From: Sphaerisporangium krabiense
GTDB lineage: Bacteria; Actinomycetota; Actinomycetes; Streptosporangiales; Streptosporangiaceae
Reading direction: 5' to 3'
Length of the DNA stretch: 64,000 nucleotides
Assembly: GCF_014200435.1 (NCBI RefSeq)
Contig: NZ_JACHBR010000001.1
Span: 1,364,001 to 1,428,000, forward strand
Shown here: positions 48,061 to 57,629 of the stretch, one piece after another
How the letters are laid out: every line of letters starts with the position of its first letter
How positions within the stretch are numbered: position 1 is the stretch's first letter
The notes under the pieces: generated by a model
What the model was told of the DNA's origin: nothing
Databases searched by the model: none
Seen by the model: the letters and a program-made list of their open reading frames with translations, nothing else
Translations under genes and position numbers: made by a program

Positions 48061-48927
48061 ATGAGGCGGTTACTACGACGGCATACCGAAGCGGAGATCG
48101 CCGGCGAGGTCGCGGCCGCGGCCGCCGTGGCGGCCCCCGCCGCCGAGCCGGACACGACCGCCGCGGCGTTCTTCGACGTCGACAACACGATGATGCGCGG
48201 CGCGTCGATCTACCACTTCGCGCGCGGGCTCGCCTCGCGCGGGCTGTTCACCACCACCGACCTGCTGAGGTTCGCCATCGGCCAGGCGCTGTTCCGGGTG
48301 CGCGGCAACGAGAACCCCGAGCACATCGCCCGCGCCAAGGAGACCGCGCTCGCGTTCGTGGTGGGCCTCAAGGTGGACGAGGTCGTCCGCCTCGGCGAGG
48401 AGATCTACGACGAGGTCATGGCCGACCGCATCTGGAACGGCACCCGCGCGCTCGCCCAGAGCCACCTGGACGCGGGCCAGCGGGTGTGGCTGGTGACCGC
48501 AACGCCGGTCGAGCTGTCCCGGGTCATCGCCCAGCGCCTCGGCCTCACCGGGGCCCTCGGCACCGTCGCCGAGACCGAGAACGGCGTCTACACCGGGCGA
48601 CTGGTGGGCGACCTGCTGCACGGGCCCGCCAAGGCCGAGGCCGTGAAGGCCCTGGCCCGGCGCGAGGGCCTCGACCTGTCCCGCTGCACGGCCTACAGCG
48701 ACTCGGCCAACGACCTGCCCCTGCTGCGGCTCGTCGGGCGCCCGTGCGCGATCAACCCCGACAGCGAGCTGCTCGAACACGCCCGGCAGAACGACTGGAC
48801 GGTGCGCGACTTCCGCACCGGGCGCAAGGCCACCATGATCGGCCTGCCCATCGCGGCGGGCGCGGGCGCGCTCGCGGGCGGCGTGGCGGCGGCGATCGCG
48901 CTCAGGAAGTACTACCGCTCCCTGTGA
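48061..48927 (+). CDS. HAD-IB family phosphatase (SerB/CicA-like)
   Basis: The 288-residue protein has HAD motif I in [13 protein letters not shown] (DxDxT), motif II in WLVTATPVE, and motif III/IV in [15 protein letters not shown]. This is the HAD-IB branch of phosphoserine-phosphatase-like enzymes that occurs beside acyltransferase genes in actinobacteria (SerB1 in Mycobacterium). A C-terminal helix [17 protein letters not shown] may touch the membrane. TAAGCT (48047-48052) close to the ATG suggests a leaderless message. The substrate may be a phospholipid precursor. Confidence 0.85.
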   Translation: MRRLLRRHTEAEIAGEVAAAAAVAAPAAEPDTTAAAFFDVDNTMMRGASIYHFARGLASRGLFTTTDLLRFAIGQALFRVRGNENPEHIARAKETALAFVVGLKVDEVVRLGEEIYDEVMADRIWNGTRALAQSHLDAGQRVWLVTATPVELSRVIAQRLGLTGALGTVAETENGVYTGRLVGDLLHGPAKAEAVKALARREGLDLSRCTAYSDSANDLPLLRLVGRPCAINPDSELLEHARQNDWTVRDFRTGRKATMIGLPIAAGAGALAGGVAAAIALRKYYRSL

Positions 48928-48973
48928 GGGCACGCCTCGGGGCCACGCCGGCGCGGCGACGGGCCTCGGCGGG

Positions 48974-49927
48974 TCAGAAGAACGGCGGGAAGGCGTGGCC
49001 GCGCTGGAGGCGCAGGCGGTTCAGCTGTTGCTGGACCAGCTCTCTGACCTGGTCGGTGAGGTTGAAGACGAGCATGGGGTCCTCGGCCTCTTCGGGGTCG
49101 TACTGGTCGGTGCGGACGGGCTCGCCGAACTCGATCATCCATTTGGACGGCAGCGGCACCAGGCCGAGCGGGCCCAGCCAGGGGAACAGAGGCGTGATGG
49201 GGATGTACGGGAGGCCGAAGAGGCGGGCCAGGGAGCGCAGGTCGCCGATCTTGGGGTAGATCTCCTCCGCGCCGACGATCGCGCACGGGATGATCGGCAC
49301 CCCCGCGCGGATGGCCGAGGCCACGAAACCGCCCCGGCCGAAACGCTGGAGCTTGTACCGCTCGGAGAACGGCTTGCCGACGCCCTTGAAACCCTCGGGG
49401 AACACCCCGACCAGCTCCCCCTTGCGCATCAGCCGGTCGGCGTCCTCGGGGCAGGCGAGCGTGTGGCCCGACTTGCGGGACAGGTGGCCGAGGACGGGGA
49501 GCTGGTAGACCAGGTCGGCGCCGAGCAGGCGCAGCGGCCGGTGGGCGGGGTGCTCGTCGTGCAGGGCGACCTGGAGCATCAGCGCGTCGACCGGGATCGT
49601 GCCCGAGTGGTTGGCGACGACCAGGGCGCCGGCCTCGTCGGGGACGTTGCCCAGGCCGAGGGTCTGGACGCGGAACCAGTGGCGGTACAGGGGGCGGATG
49701 AGTTCGAGGAGCACCTTGTCGTTGAGCTCGGGGTCGAACCCGAACTCGTCGACCTCGTACTCGCCGGCGAGGCGCCGCCGCAGGAAGGCCAGGAGCTCGG
49801 CCAGACGGTCCTCGACGGGCTTGGCATCGCTCTCGTCCTGCTCGCGCCGCGCCGAGGTGATCGGGATCACCCTCGCCGTCGCGCCGTCGTCCTCGTCAAA
49901 GCCGTCGAATGAGTGTGTCCGCTTCAC
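48974..49927 (-). CDS. Lysophospholipid acyltransferase family protein
   Basis: The 317-residue PlsC-type protein starts at GTG 49927, overlapping the epimerase stop. Acyltransferase motifs are present but atypical: VVANHSGTIPVDALM has six residues between His and Asp instead of four, and the second motif reads GVFPEGFKGVGKPF instead of FPEGTR. Both variants characterise the actinobacterial subgroup that includes Rv0502. The first ~60 residues are charged. The product probably acylates a glycerophospholipid or glycolipid precursor. Confidence 0.85.
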   Translation of the reverse strand: MKRTHSFDGFDEDDGATARVIPITSARREQDESDAKPVEDRLAELLAFLRRRLAGEYEVDEFGFDPELNDKVLLELIRPLYRHWFRVQTLGLGNVPDEAGALVVANHSGTIPVDALMLQVALHDEHPAHRPLRLLGADLVYQLPVLGHLSRKSGHTLACPEDADRLMRKGELVGVFPEGFKGVGKPFSERYKLQRFGRGGFVASAIRAGVPIIPCAIVGAEEIYPKIGDLRSLARLFGLPYIPITPLFPWLGPLGLVPLPSKWMIEFGEPVRTDQYDPEEAEDPMLVFNLTDQVRELVQQQLNRLRLQRGHAFPPFF

Positions 49928-50964
49928 TTTTCCCTGCCCCCGCCGAGCACTGTTCCCAGCCAGTCGATCACAGGGAGTGGCGTACCGCCAAACAGGCCAC
50001 GCGAGAGGAGGAAATCATCGAACGCGGCCGCGGTGGTGAACGTCGGAGGCCGGCCGAGCTCGGCGGTAATGCGTCCGGCGTCCACGGCCCGGCCGTACAG
50101 CATGAGCGAGATCTGCTCGGGTGAGAAGTCGACGCGGCCGAGACGGCGCAGGGCGTCGCCGAGGCCGCGGAACACGGGGGACGGCACCGGCATCGTCGGC
50201 CGGCCGCCGCGGCGCACGCACTGCGACAGGAGCATGACGCCGTCGCCCGCGACGTTGAACGTGCCGGGATGGTCCTCGACGGCCATGCGGCGCAGGATCT
50301 CGACCGCGTCGTCCTCGTGGACGAACTGCAGGCGCGGGTCGAACCCGAAGACCGTCGGGACGACGGGCTGGGTGAAGTAGCGGGTGAGCGGGGAGTCCAC
50401 CCCGGGGCCCATGAAGTTCGCGAAGCGCAGCAGCGACACGGTGATGTCGGGACGCCGCCGCGCGAAGCCGCGCACGTACGCCTCGACCTCGCACGCGTCC
50501 TTGGCGTAGCCGTGCGCGGGCGCCTCGACCGGCTCGGCGTCCTCGGTGAAGACGGCCGGATCGCGCGGCGAGGAGCCGTACACCGCGGTCGTGGACCGGA
50601 CGACCACGCGGCGCACGGTGGCGGACCGCTGGCAGGCGCCGAGCAGTTGCATCGTGCCGATGACGTTGTGCTCCTTCATCCAGGACCGCCCGGTGGTCCT
50701 GGAAGGAGCGCTGACGAGGCTCATGTGCACGACGGAGTCGACGTCCGCCGCGGCGATCACCCGCGCGATGTCCGGGCTGCGCAGATCGACCCGGACGAAC
50801 TCGGTGCGGCCCAGCGCGACGCCGCCGCCGCCCCGCGCGAGCGATGGCGGCGGCACGGTGTCCACACCGATGACCCGGTCGATGACCGGGTCGGCCGCGA
50901 GGGCGCTCGCGACGCGCGCGCCGATGTACCGGGAGACCCCTGTGACGAGCACGGTGTGGGTCAT
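49924..50964 (-). CDS. NAD-dependent epimerase/dehydratase (GalE2-like)
   Basis: The 346-residue extended SDR has a Rossmann start VLVTGVSRYIGARVASAL and the segment VVVRSTTAVYGSSPRDP with the conserved Ser/Thr. The catalytic Tyr-Lys pair appears as GYAKDACEVE, with Lys two residues after Tyr rather than four, an atypical form shared with mycobacterial GalE2 homologues. Sugar epimerase activity is therefore not assured. It is cotranscribed with the acyltransferase and follows the bS22-type gene. Confidence 0.83.
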   Translation of the reverse strand: MTHTVLVTGVSRYIGARVASALAADPVIDRVIGVDTVPPPSLARGGGGVALGRTEFVRVDLRSPDIARVIAAADVDSVVHMSLVSAPSRTTGRSWMKEHNVIGTMQLLGACQRSATVRRVVVRSTTAVYGSSPRDPAVFTEDAEPVEAPAHGYAKDACEVEAYVRGFARRRPDITVSLLRFANFMGPGVDSPLTRYFTQPVVPTVFGFDPRLQFVHEDDAVEILRRMAVEDHPGTFNVAGDGVMLLSQCVRRGGRPTMPVPSPVFRGLGDALRRLGRVDFSPEQISLMLYGRAVDAGRITAELGRPPTFTTAAAFDDFLLSRGLFGGTPLPVIDWLGTVLGGGREK

Positions 50965-51062
50965 CGGCGCCTCGCAGGATGACGTGTCGTGGGTACCGCT
51001 CTGCTCGGGATGCTCGCCGGGCGTGTCGCGCCCGGCCCGCCGCTCCGCGTCGCCGGCCCGCG

Positions 51063-51161
51063 CTACTTCTTGTTACGCCGCTGGATGCGGGTCTTCTTGA
51101 GAAGCTTGCGGTGCTTCTTCTTGGCCATGCGCTTACGGCGCTTCTTGATCACAGAGCCCAC
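51063..51161 (-). CDS. Ribosomal protein bS22 / AURKAIP1-COX24 domain protein
   Basis: The 32-residue, extremely basic peptide starts at GTG 51161 and reads [20 protein letters not shown] followed by [11 protein letters not shown]. This is the AURKAIP1/COX24-domain protein now seen as small-subunit protein bS22 in actinobacterial ribosomes. Conservation of the tiny frame in the HTH-bS22-epimerase order, as in Mycobacterium, makes it a real gene. It is too short for many gene finders; a longer in-frame extension upstream is not homologous. Confidence 0.9.
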   Translation of the reverse strand: MGSVIKKRRKRMAKKKHRKLLKKTRIQRRNKK

Positions 51162-51521
51162 GGGACCCCCAGGTGAAGGTAGGTTTGTCAAATCAGCGAG
51201 TGCCCTCGGGCGAGTGGCGCGCCGTCCTGGGCCGCGCGGGCGGGCCGTTCTCACGGCACGCCTGGGCCTGGTTCGGCGCATCGCCTAGGAGCACACCGAA
51301 GCAACAGCCTACCGGGGATCCGCGGTCGCTCGCTCCTCGGGGGGAACGACGCTCCCTGGGGGGATCCCGCGTACCACGCCAGGGGTCGCCCACGACCGGC
51401 CACGACGCGGGCGGCGAGCCGCCCGCCCCGGCCCGGCGGGGTGGTTCGCACCCTGGCGAACCGATGCGCTCGTTATCGAACGGTTGCCGGCCGCCGACCG
51501 CCGTGGTCGCTACCGATCACT
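51162..51521. other. 360-base intergenic region with a strong hairpin
   Basis: Between the HTH gene and the bS22-type gene there is no convincing coding frame. GCGGGCGGC (51407-51415) and GCCGCCCGC (51418-51426) form a 9-bp stem with a GA turn, lying about 95 bases beyond the HTH stop and likely ending that transcript. The rest must hold the promoter of bS22; no clear boxes could be chosen. Confidence 0.55.
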
Positions 51522-51725
51522 TCAACCCGCCTCGATGAACGCATCCCTCAGGTAGTCGTGCACCGCCTGCTCGGGCACTCTGAAGGACCGCCCGACCCGG
51601 ATGGCCGGCAGCTCACCCGAGTGCACGAGCCGGTAAACCGTCATCTTGGATACCCGCATGACGGTGGCAACCTCTGCCACCGTCAGGAACTTCACCTCAC
51701 TGAGAGGTCTTTCGCCTGCAGCCAT
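51522..51725 (-). CDS. Excisionase/BldC-like helix-turn-helix protein
   Basis: The ATG at 51723-51725 with a GAGG site gives 67 residues. The core FLTVAEVATVMRVSKMTVYRLVHSGELPAIRVGRSFRVPEQAVHDYL is a MerR/excisionase-type winged helix. It is not a phage gene: the order HTH, bS22, epimerase, acyltransferase is conserved in actinobacteria (Rv0500A-Rv0502). A longer start at 51773 adds 16 basic residues without homology. Confidence 0.87.
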   Translation of the reverse strand: MAAGERPLSEVKFLTVAEVATVMRVSKMTVYRLVHSGELPAIRVGRSFRVPEQAVHDYLRDAFIEAG

Positions 51726-52046
51726 CGGACGCCTCTTCCGCACGTGTTTCCGGGTTATCCCCACTGGTGCCATTGCTCACGCACGTGTACTGCTGTCAGC
51801 GTAGAACGCGCCTCCGATCGCGCAAACCCCCTATTCCATCAGCCGGAGGAGACGCCTGCCACCAGAATGGACAAAGTGGCTGGCCAGCAGCCAGGCCGAG
51901 CCCTCATTCCGATCTTGTGAGTGGTCTGACCACGTCCCATTAGAGTCGGCGAGGATCAGAAAAAAGTTGGCAAACGGTCGATGCCGAGGCCACAGGGCAC
52001 GTACCTAACGCGCGTTGCGGGTCGGCCGGATCACGCCGCAGGCGTC

Positions 52047-52850
52047 TCACGAACCACTCTCGACCCTCGCGACCAGATAGTCGGTCATCGGGCCGTAGTG
52101 CCGGGGCAGGACGTTGTCGTCCAGGGGCACGGTCACGGCGATCTTGCCCTCCGCCTCGCCGACGAACAGCCCGGGGTCGTTGCTGTCGGCGAACCCGACG
52201 GTCTCGACGCCCGCCTCCCCGGCCGCGCCCGCCCATCCGTGGTCGGCGATCACCAGGTCGGGACGCTCGGCGCCGGCCGCGTCCAGCTCGGCCAGCATCG
52301 CCTGCATCGGGGCGGGGTCGTGGGTGTGGACGAGGGCGCCGCCGTCGTCCAGCATCGCCACGTCGTCCAGGTAGCGGATGCGGCGCTTGCGGCCGAGGCC
52401 GCCGGTGAACGACCGCGTCTCGGCCGGAGTGAGCAGCTCGGCGCCGTGCCGCCGGGCCAGCCGCGCCAGGGCCAGGTGCGTGGTGAGCAGGCCGGTGGGG
52501 TGGCCGGTGGCGATGAGGATCTTGGGGTTCTCGCGCTTCAGGGCGGCGGCGATGCGGTCGCCCATGGCCTCCAGCGCGTCGATGGTGCGGTCGGGGTCGA
52601 TGGTGTCCTGGCCGCTGCGGAAGTCCGGATCGGCCACGACGCCCGCGGACTTGGCCATCAGGGCCAGGATGTCGCGGAAGGTCCAGTCGCCGTCCATGGT
52701 GAGGCCGAACATGTAGTGGGGGTCGCGTACGGCGAGGGAGCGGTAGTGGTCAAGGTTGTTCTCCCGGCTGGTCGCCACGTCTCCGGCGATCCTCGTCCGG
52801 ACGAGGTGGTCTCTCAGCTCTTCCCGCGAAGGAGGGGTCGCGGTCTCCAT
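52047..52850 (-). CDS. Conserved actinobacterial phosphatase-like protein
   Basis: The 267-residue protein is a soluble alpha/beta protein with ATGHPTGLLTTH, LVHTHDPAPMQAML, LVIADHGWAGAAGEAG and VPLDDNVLPRHYGPMTDYL. This family is widespread in actinomycetes and usually labelled phosphatase, but I do not recognise a proven catalytic motif; the repeated His and Asp suggest a metal or phosphate site. It neighbours the AcuC-like deacetylase on the same strand, separated by 89 bases. Confidence 0.7.
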   Translation of the reverse strand: METATPPSREELRDHLVRTRIAGDVATSRENNLDHYRSLAVRDPHYMFGLTMDGDWTFRDILALMAKSAGVVADPDFRSGQDTIDPDRTIDALEAMGDRIAAALKRENPKILIATGHPTGLLTTHLALARLARRHGAELLTPAETRSFTGGLGRKRRIRYLDDVAMLDDGGALVHTHDPAPMQAMLAELDAAGAERPDLVIADHGWAGAAGEAGVETVGFADSNDPGLFVGEAEGKIAVTVPLDDNVLPRHYGPMTDYLVARVESGS

Positions 52851-52939
52851 CGTTCACTCCGTCCACTCGGCAGGTCGTGCGGCCCTCGCGCGACCGTCAC
52901 GGCGTCACGCACGGGCGGGCCGCCACGCCATGCGGCCCC

Positions 52940-54103
52940 TCAGGGCTCGGGATCGAGCCCGTGCGAGGGGAAGATCGCCTTCCGCGTCGCCATGATCGCC
53001 CGGTCTATGGCGTCCCCGGGGTCGTAACCCCGCGACAGATCCTGAAATTCCGGATCACGGCCGTCGGTCATGGTCAGCGGAGGCAACTCGCCCGTACGTC
53101 CAGCGGCGAACGCGCGCCAGCTCGGCGGCGTCTCGGTGGCGGGCTCGATCGGGTCGCCCGCGGCCTCGGCGATCAGGTGCGTCCACGCGCGCGGCACCAC
53201 CTGCACCAACTCGTAGCCGCCGCCCCCCGTGGCCAGCCACCTGCCGCCCGCCGTCTCGTGGGCCAGCGCGTGCAGCTCGGCGTACGCCCGGCGCTGGCCG
53301 TCCAGGCTCAGCATCAGATGCGCCAGAGGGTCCAGGGCATGGCTGTCGCACCCGTGCTGGGTGACCAGGACCTCCGGCGCGAACTCGCGCAGCAGCGGCG
53401 GCACCACCGCGTGGAAGGCCCGCAGCCACCCCGCGTCGCCGCACCCGGCCGGCAGCGCGACGTTGACCGCCGTGCCCTCGGCGCCGGTCTCGCTCGGGAA
53501 GCCGGTGCCGGGGAACAACGTCCGCGGGCTCTCGTGCAGGCTGATGGTCAGCACCCTCGGGTCGTCGTAGAACATCGCCTGCACACCGTCGCCGTGGTGG
53601 ACGTCGACGTCCACGTACGCGACGCGCCGCGCGCCCTGCTCCAGCATCCAGGCGATGCCCACGGCCGGGTCGTTGTAGACGCAGAAGCCGCTGGCCAGGC
53701 CGGGCATGGCGTGGTGCAGGCCGCCGGCCACGTTGAGCGCGTGCTCGGCCTCGCCCGTCCACACCGCGCGGGCGGCGGCGAGCGTGGCCCCCGCCACCAG
53801 CGCCGACGCCTCGTGCACGCCGGCGAAGGCGGGGTTGTCCGGGGTGCCGAGGCCGTGGAAGAGGTCGGGCGCCCCGGAGGCGGACACGCGTCTGACCGCC
53901 GCGATGTAGTCGCGCGCGTGGACGAGGGCCAGCTCGTCGTCGGTCGCCGGGACGCAGCCCGTCACCGCGACCTTGTCCAGCACCCCGAGCTCGCGGGCGA
54001 GCGCCATGGTCAGCTCCACCCGGACGGGCGCGAGGGGGTGGCCGGGGCCGAAGTCGTAGGAGATCAGCCGGTCGTCCCACACCACCTGAACGGATCGGCT
54101 CAC
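52940..54103 (-). CDS. AcuC-type class I deacetylase family protein
   Basis: The 387-residue protein starts at GTG 54103 and has the histone deacetylase/AcuC fold. Metal and catalytic residues are in YVDVDVHHGDGVQ, the conserved LHESPRTLFPGTG, and VTQHGCDSHALDPL. FGPGHPLAPVRVELTM is the N-terminal signature. In Bacillus AcuC deacetylates acetyl-CoA synthetase; acetylated small molecules are also possible substrates. About 150 bases of spacer separate it from the ABC permease gene. Confidence 0.88.
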   Translation of the reverse strand: MSRSVQVVWDDRLISYDFGPGHPLAPVRVELTMALARELGVLDKVAVTGCVPATDDELALVHARDYIAAVRRVSASGAPDLFHGLGTPDNPAFAGVHEASALVAGATLAAARAVWTGEAEHALNVAGGLHHAMPGLASGFCVYNDPAVGIAWMLEQGARRVAYVDVDVHHGDGVQAMFYDDPRVLTISLHESPRTLFPGTGFPSETGAEGTAVNVALPAGCGDAGWLRAFHAVVPPLLREFAPEVLVTQHGCDSHALDPLAHLMLSLDGQRRAYAELHALAHETAGGRWLATGGGGYELVQVVPRAWTHLIAEAAGDPIEPATETPPSWRAFAAGRTGELPPLTMTDGRDPEFQDLSRGYDPGDAIDRAIMATRKAIFPSHGLDPEP

Positions 54104-54252
54104 GCGGTCACCCCGCCCGCCTGCGGAAGGGGCGTGGGGTCACCGGTTCGCCGCACACGCTCATGAGAACGACCGTACCGCACGGCCTGTCACCGGCCCG
54201 CGACGGCCGGGGTGGAACAGGCACGTTAGGGGACCTTCCCGGGCGTACCCGC

Positions 54253-55437
54253 TCACTCGGCGCGCAGGGCGATGACCGGGTCCAGCCGGGCGGCCCTGCG
54301 CGCGGGGGCGACGCCGAAGAAGACCCCCACCGCGGCCGACACCCCGAAGGCCAGCGCGACCGACCACCAGGTGATCGCCGCGGGCACCGGCGACAGCGCC
54401 TGGATCGCCAGCGACCCGCCCACGCCGAGCAGGATGCCGAGCACGCCGCCGATCGTGGTGAGCAGCACGGCCTCGATGAGGAACTGGCCGAGCACGTCGC
54501 GCGCGCGGGCGCCGAGCGCCTTGCGCAGGCCGATCTCGCGGGTGCGCTCGCGCACGCTGACCAGCATGATGTTGGACACCCCGACCCCGCCGACCAGCAG
54601 CGAGATGCCCGCGATGGCCGCGAGCACGCCGGTGAGCATGCCGAGGACGGTCCCGATCGTGCCGAGGAGCTGGGTCTGGGTGACCGCGCTGAACCGCTCG
54701 CCCGGGTAGCGTTCGCCGAGCCCGTCCACGACCTTGCGCCGCAGCGGCTCGATCTCGTCGGGGTCCGACGCGCCGACCGCGATGCCGTTGATCCGCGACA
54801 GCCCCACCAGGCGCTGGGCCGTGGTGACCGGGATGTGCACCTCCTGGTCCCTGGCGACGCCGAACGTCGCGCCCACCGGCTCGTACAGGCCGATGACGCG
54901 GAACCGCACCCCCGCGATCGTCACCTGGCGGCCGATCGGGTCCACGTCCCCGAAGAGCTTCTCCCCCACCTCCGACCCGAGGACGGCGACCCTGCGCCGC
55001 GTGTCCACGTCGGTGCCGCCGAGGTAGCGCCCGCGGCGCAGCGGGCGGTCGAAGATGTTCGGCATGTACTCGTCGGTGCCGGTGATCGTGGCGAACACCT
55101 CGGTGCGCCCGACCCGCACGGACTCGCCGGAGTTGACGGCGACCGTCACCTTGGCCGGGTCGCCGACGACGCGGCGGACGTAGGCGACGTCGTTCAGGTC
55201 CAGGCGGCTCTGCGTCGGGGCGGCGCCGAGCCCGACCTGGCCGGGGACCACGAGGATGATGTTGCTGCCCAGCCCGGCGATCTCGCGTTCGACGGTCTCC
55301 TTGGCGCCCGTGCCGATGGCGACGAGGATCACCACGGCCGACACGCCGATCACGACGCCGAACATCGTCAGGGCGCTGCGCAGCCGGTTGACGCGCAGCG
55401 CCTCCAGCGCCATCCGGGACGCCTCGGCGGTCCTCAC
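54253..55437 (-). CDS. MacB-like ABC transporter permease
   Basis: The 394-residue permease starts at GTG 55437. It has one N-terminal helix (LTMFGVVIGVSAVVILVAIG), a large outer MacB_PCD domain (about residues 50-255) and three C-terminal FtsX helices (GVLAAIAGISLLVGGVGVSNIMLVSVRERTREIGLRKALGA). This is the half-size MacB arrangement in which ATPase is a separate gene, here overlapping by four bases. With the adaptor encoded upstream it likely exports a peptide, antibiotic or envelope component. Confidence 0.92.
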   Translation of the reverse strand: MRTAEASRMALEALRVNRLRSALTMFGVVIGVSAVVILVAIGTGAKETVEREIAGLGSNIILVVPGQVGLGAAPTQSRLDLNDVAYVRRVVGDPAKVTVAVNSGESVRVGRTEVFATITGTDEYMPNIFDRPLRRGRYLGGTDVDTRRRVAVLGSEVGEKLFGDVDPIGRQVTIAGVRFRVIGLYEPVGATFGVARDQEVHIPVTTAQRLVGLSRINGIAVGASDPDEIEPLRRKVVDGLGERYPGERFSAVTQTQLLGTIGTVLGMLTGVLAAIAGISLLVGGVGVSNIMLVSVRERTREIGLRKALGARARDVLGQFLIEAVLLTTIGGVLGILLGVGGSLAIQALSPVPAAITWWSVALAFGVSAAVGVFFGVAPARRAARLDPVIALRAE

Positions 55438-56144
55438 GGCGCGGCCTCGGTGTCCAGCTCGATGACGCCGTCGCGCACGTGGATCTGGCGGCGGGCGGCG
55501 CCCGCGACCTCGCGGTCGTGCGTGACGAGGACGACGGCGACGCCCTGCTCGGAGTTCAGCGCGGCGAGGATGCCCATCACCTCCTTGCCGTTGCGGGAGT
55601 CCAGGTTGCCGGTCGGCTCGTCGGCGAGCACCACCTTGGGGTCGCCGACCAGCGCCCGCGCGATCGCCACCCGCTGCTGCTCGCCGCCGGACATCTGGGA
55701 CGGCCGGTGGTCCAGCCGGTGGCCGAGGCCGACCGCCTCAAGGGCCCGCCTGGCGCGCTCGCGCCGCTCGGCCCTGCCCATCCCCCGGTACACCAGCGGC
55801 AGCGCCACGTTGTCCAGCGCCGAGGTGCGGGCGAGCAGGTGGAAGGACTGGAACACGAAACCGATGGCCTTGTTGCGCAGCTCGGCGAGCCCCGCGTCGT
55901 CCAGGGTGGCGACGTCGGCGCCGTCGACGCGCAGCGTGCCGCCGGTGGGGCGGTCCAGGCAGCCCAGCAGGTGCATGAGCGTGGACTTGCCCGACCCCGA
56001 GGGGCCGACGATGGCGACGAACTCGCCGTGGTGGACGCGCAGGCTCACCCCGCGCAGCGCGTCCACCGACACCCCGTCCAGGTGGTAGGAGCGGGTCAGG
56101 TCCACGGCCTCGAAGGCGGGGACGCCGGCCGGCGATCCGGTCAC
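55434..56144 (-). CDS. ABC transporter ATP-binding protein (LolD/MacB type)
   Basis: The GTG at 56142-56144 overlaps the adaptor gene stop as GTGA and gives 236 residues; the longer frame only shadows the adaptor. Walker A (GPSGSGKSTLMHLLG), signature (QMSGGEQQRVAIARAL), Walker B (KVVLADEPTGNLDS) and the switch His (LVTHDRE) are intact. It drives the MacB-like permease downstream. Confidence 0.95.
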   Translation of the reverse strand: MTGSPAGVPAFEAVDLTRSYHLDGVSVDALRGVSLRVHHGEFVAIVGPSGSGKSTLMHLLGCLDRPTGGTLRVDGADVATLDDAGLAELRNKAIGFVFQSFHLLARTSALDNVALPLVYRGMGRAERRERARRALEAVGLGHRLDHRPSQMSGGEQQRVAIARALVGDPKVVLADEPTGNLDSRNGKEVMGILAALNSEQGVAVVLVTHDREVAGAARRQIHVRDGVIELDTEAAP

Positions 56145-57571
56145 GGGAGCGTCTGGCCCGGCCGGACGCTGTCGGCGCCCCTGACGACGACCCGCTCGCC
56201 GAGGGTGAGCCCGCGCGTGACCTCCACCATCGCCTCCCCCTGGGCCCCGAGCGTGACCACCCTGCGCTCGGCCGTGCCGTCGCCGCGCACCACCCACAGG
56301 ACGGTCTCCCGGCCGCTGGTGACGACGCTGGAGGCGGGGACGGCGACCGCGTCGGGCGATTCGCGCACGGTGAGCCTGACGACCGCGCTCATGCCCGGCT
56401 TGGGGGCGGGCGCGGCGTCGCCGCCGTCGTAGGTCCCCGCGCCGAGGGCGAGGCGCACGGGATAGCTGACCCCGCCGGTCGTGCCCTCCTTGGGGGTGAC
56501 CCCGACGCCGGTGACCGTCGCCTTGTAGGTGGCGCCGGTGACCGCGTCGAGCTCGGCCTCCGCCCGGACGCCGGGCCCGACGAGCAGCACGTCGGTCTCG
56601 TCCACGTCGGCCGACAGCGACAGCTTCGAGACGTCGGTGACGGTGACCAGGGCGTCGCCCGCCGACACCGGGACGCCTGAGGCGATCGTGCCCCCGGCGG
56701 CGGACGGCGCGGCGCCGCCGCCCGATGCCCCGCCCGCGGCGGCGCCCGCCTGCCCGGCGAGCGCCGGAGGGAGCTGGCCGAGCAGCGCGCCGAGGTTCGC
56801 CCCGCCGCCTCCCGGAGCGCCGCCCAGCGTGACGATCCCGCCGAAGGGCGCCTTGACCACCAGGCCGTCCACGGTGGCCTGGGCGGCCTTGGCCAGCGCC
56901 CTGGCCTGGGAGGCGGAGGCCGAGCGCAGCGAGGCCATGGAGGCGGTCAGGCCGCCGAGCCCCGCGCCGATCTGCCCGCTCATCTGGGAGAGCGACCGGT
57001 TCACCGACCGGGTGAGGTCGCGGGTGATCTGGTTGAGCGCGGCGCTCTGGGCGCGGTGCTGGGTCCGGGCGGCGTCGATCGCGGCGAGCAACTGGGCGCG
57101 CACCCGCCTGTCCTCGACCTTCCTGGCGGCGGCGCGTGCCCGGGCGAAGCCGCGGGCGACCTCGCGGTCCAGGGACGCGGTGAGGTTCGGGGCGGGCAGC
57201 CGGAGGCCGGGCGCCGCGGCGACGCTCATGGCGCGCGGGGACGCGGACGCCTGCCGCTCGGCCCTGCGTGCCTGGGCGAGCTGGTCGCGGGCCTGCGGGG
57301 AGCTGATCCTGACCAGGATCTGCCCCTTGGTCACCTTGTCGCCGTCCTGGACGTACACCTTGGCCACGGTCCCGGCGGCCGGGGAGCGCAGCGTGGCGGT
57401 GGCGCGGGCGCCGACCGTGGCCGGGGCCTCGACGACCTCGCTGACCGGGGCGCGCGCCACCGTGCCGATCTGGACCTTCGGCGCCTCTTCCGACGTGCAG
57501 GCCGCGGCGAGGACGGCCATCAGGGACAGCAGAAGCGGGGGGAGACCGCGACGAATCGTCACACGGCCCAT
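56141..57571 (-). CDS. Efflux periplasmic adaptor-like protein (MacA/HlyD family)
   Basis: The 476-residue protein has an N-terminal signal ending AAACTS, a relaxed lipobox, so it is probably anchored outside the membrane. The biotinyl-lipoyl half LRSPAAGTVAKVYVQDGDKVTKGQILVRI precedes a long Ala/Arg-rich coiled region (about 95-230), then the second lipoyl half interrupted by a Gly/Ala/Ser-rich insertion (about 255-300), and beta-barrel and membrane-proximal domains. It overlaps the ATPase gene, forming a three-gene MacA-ATPase-permease operon. Gram-positive versions act without an outer-membrane channel. Confidence 0.88.
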   Translation of the reverse strand: MGRVTIRRGLPPLLLSLMAVLAAACTSEEAPKVQIGTVARAPVSEVVEAPATVGARATATLRSPAAGTVAKVYVQDGDKVTKGQILVRISSPQARDQLAQARRAERQASASPRAMSVAAAPGLRLPAPNLTASLDREVARGFARARAAARKVEDRRVRAQLLAAIDAARTQHRAQSAALNQITRDLTRSVNRSLSQMSGQIGAGLGGLTASMASLRSASASQARALAKAAQATVDGLVVKAPFGGIVTLGGAPGGGGANLGALLGQLPPALAGQAGAAAGGASGGGAAPSAAGGTIASGVPVSAGDALVTVTDVSKLSLSADVDETDVLLVGPGVRAEAELDAVTGATYKATVTGVGVTPKEGTTGGVSYPVRLALGAGTYDGGDAAPAPKPGMSAVVRLTVRESPDAVAVPASSVVTSGRETVLWVVRGDGTAERRVVTLGAQGEAMVEVTRGLTLGERVVVRGADSVRPGQTLP

Positions 57572-57629
57572 CGTAGGAGGGAGATCACCCGCCCGCCGGG
57601 GCCGCCCGGCAAGTCGCCCTGACCGGACC

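Noticed and set aside
51522..51725. Excisionase-like protein as evidence of a prophage
   Set aside because: No integrase, capsid or att site nearby, and the gene order is conserved in the actinobacterial core chromosome.
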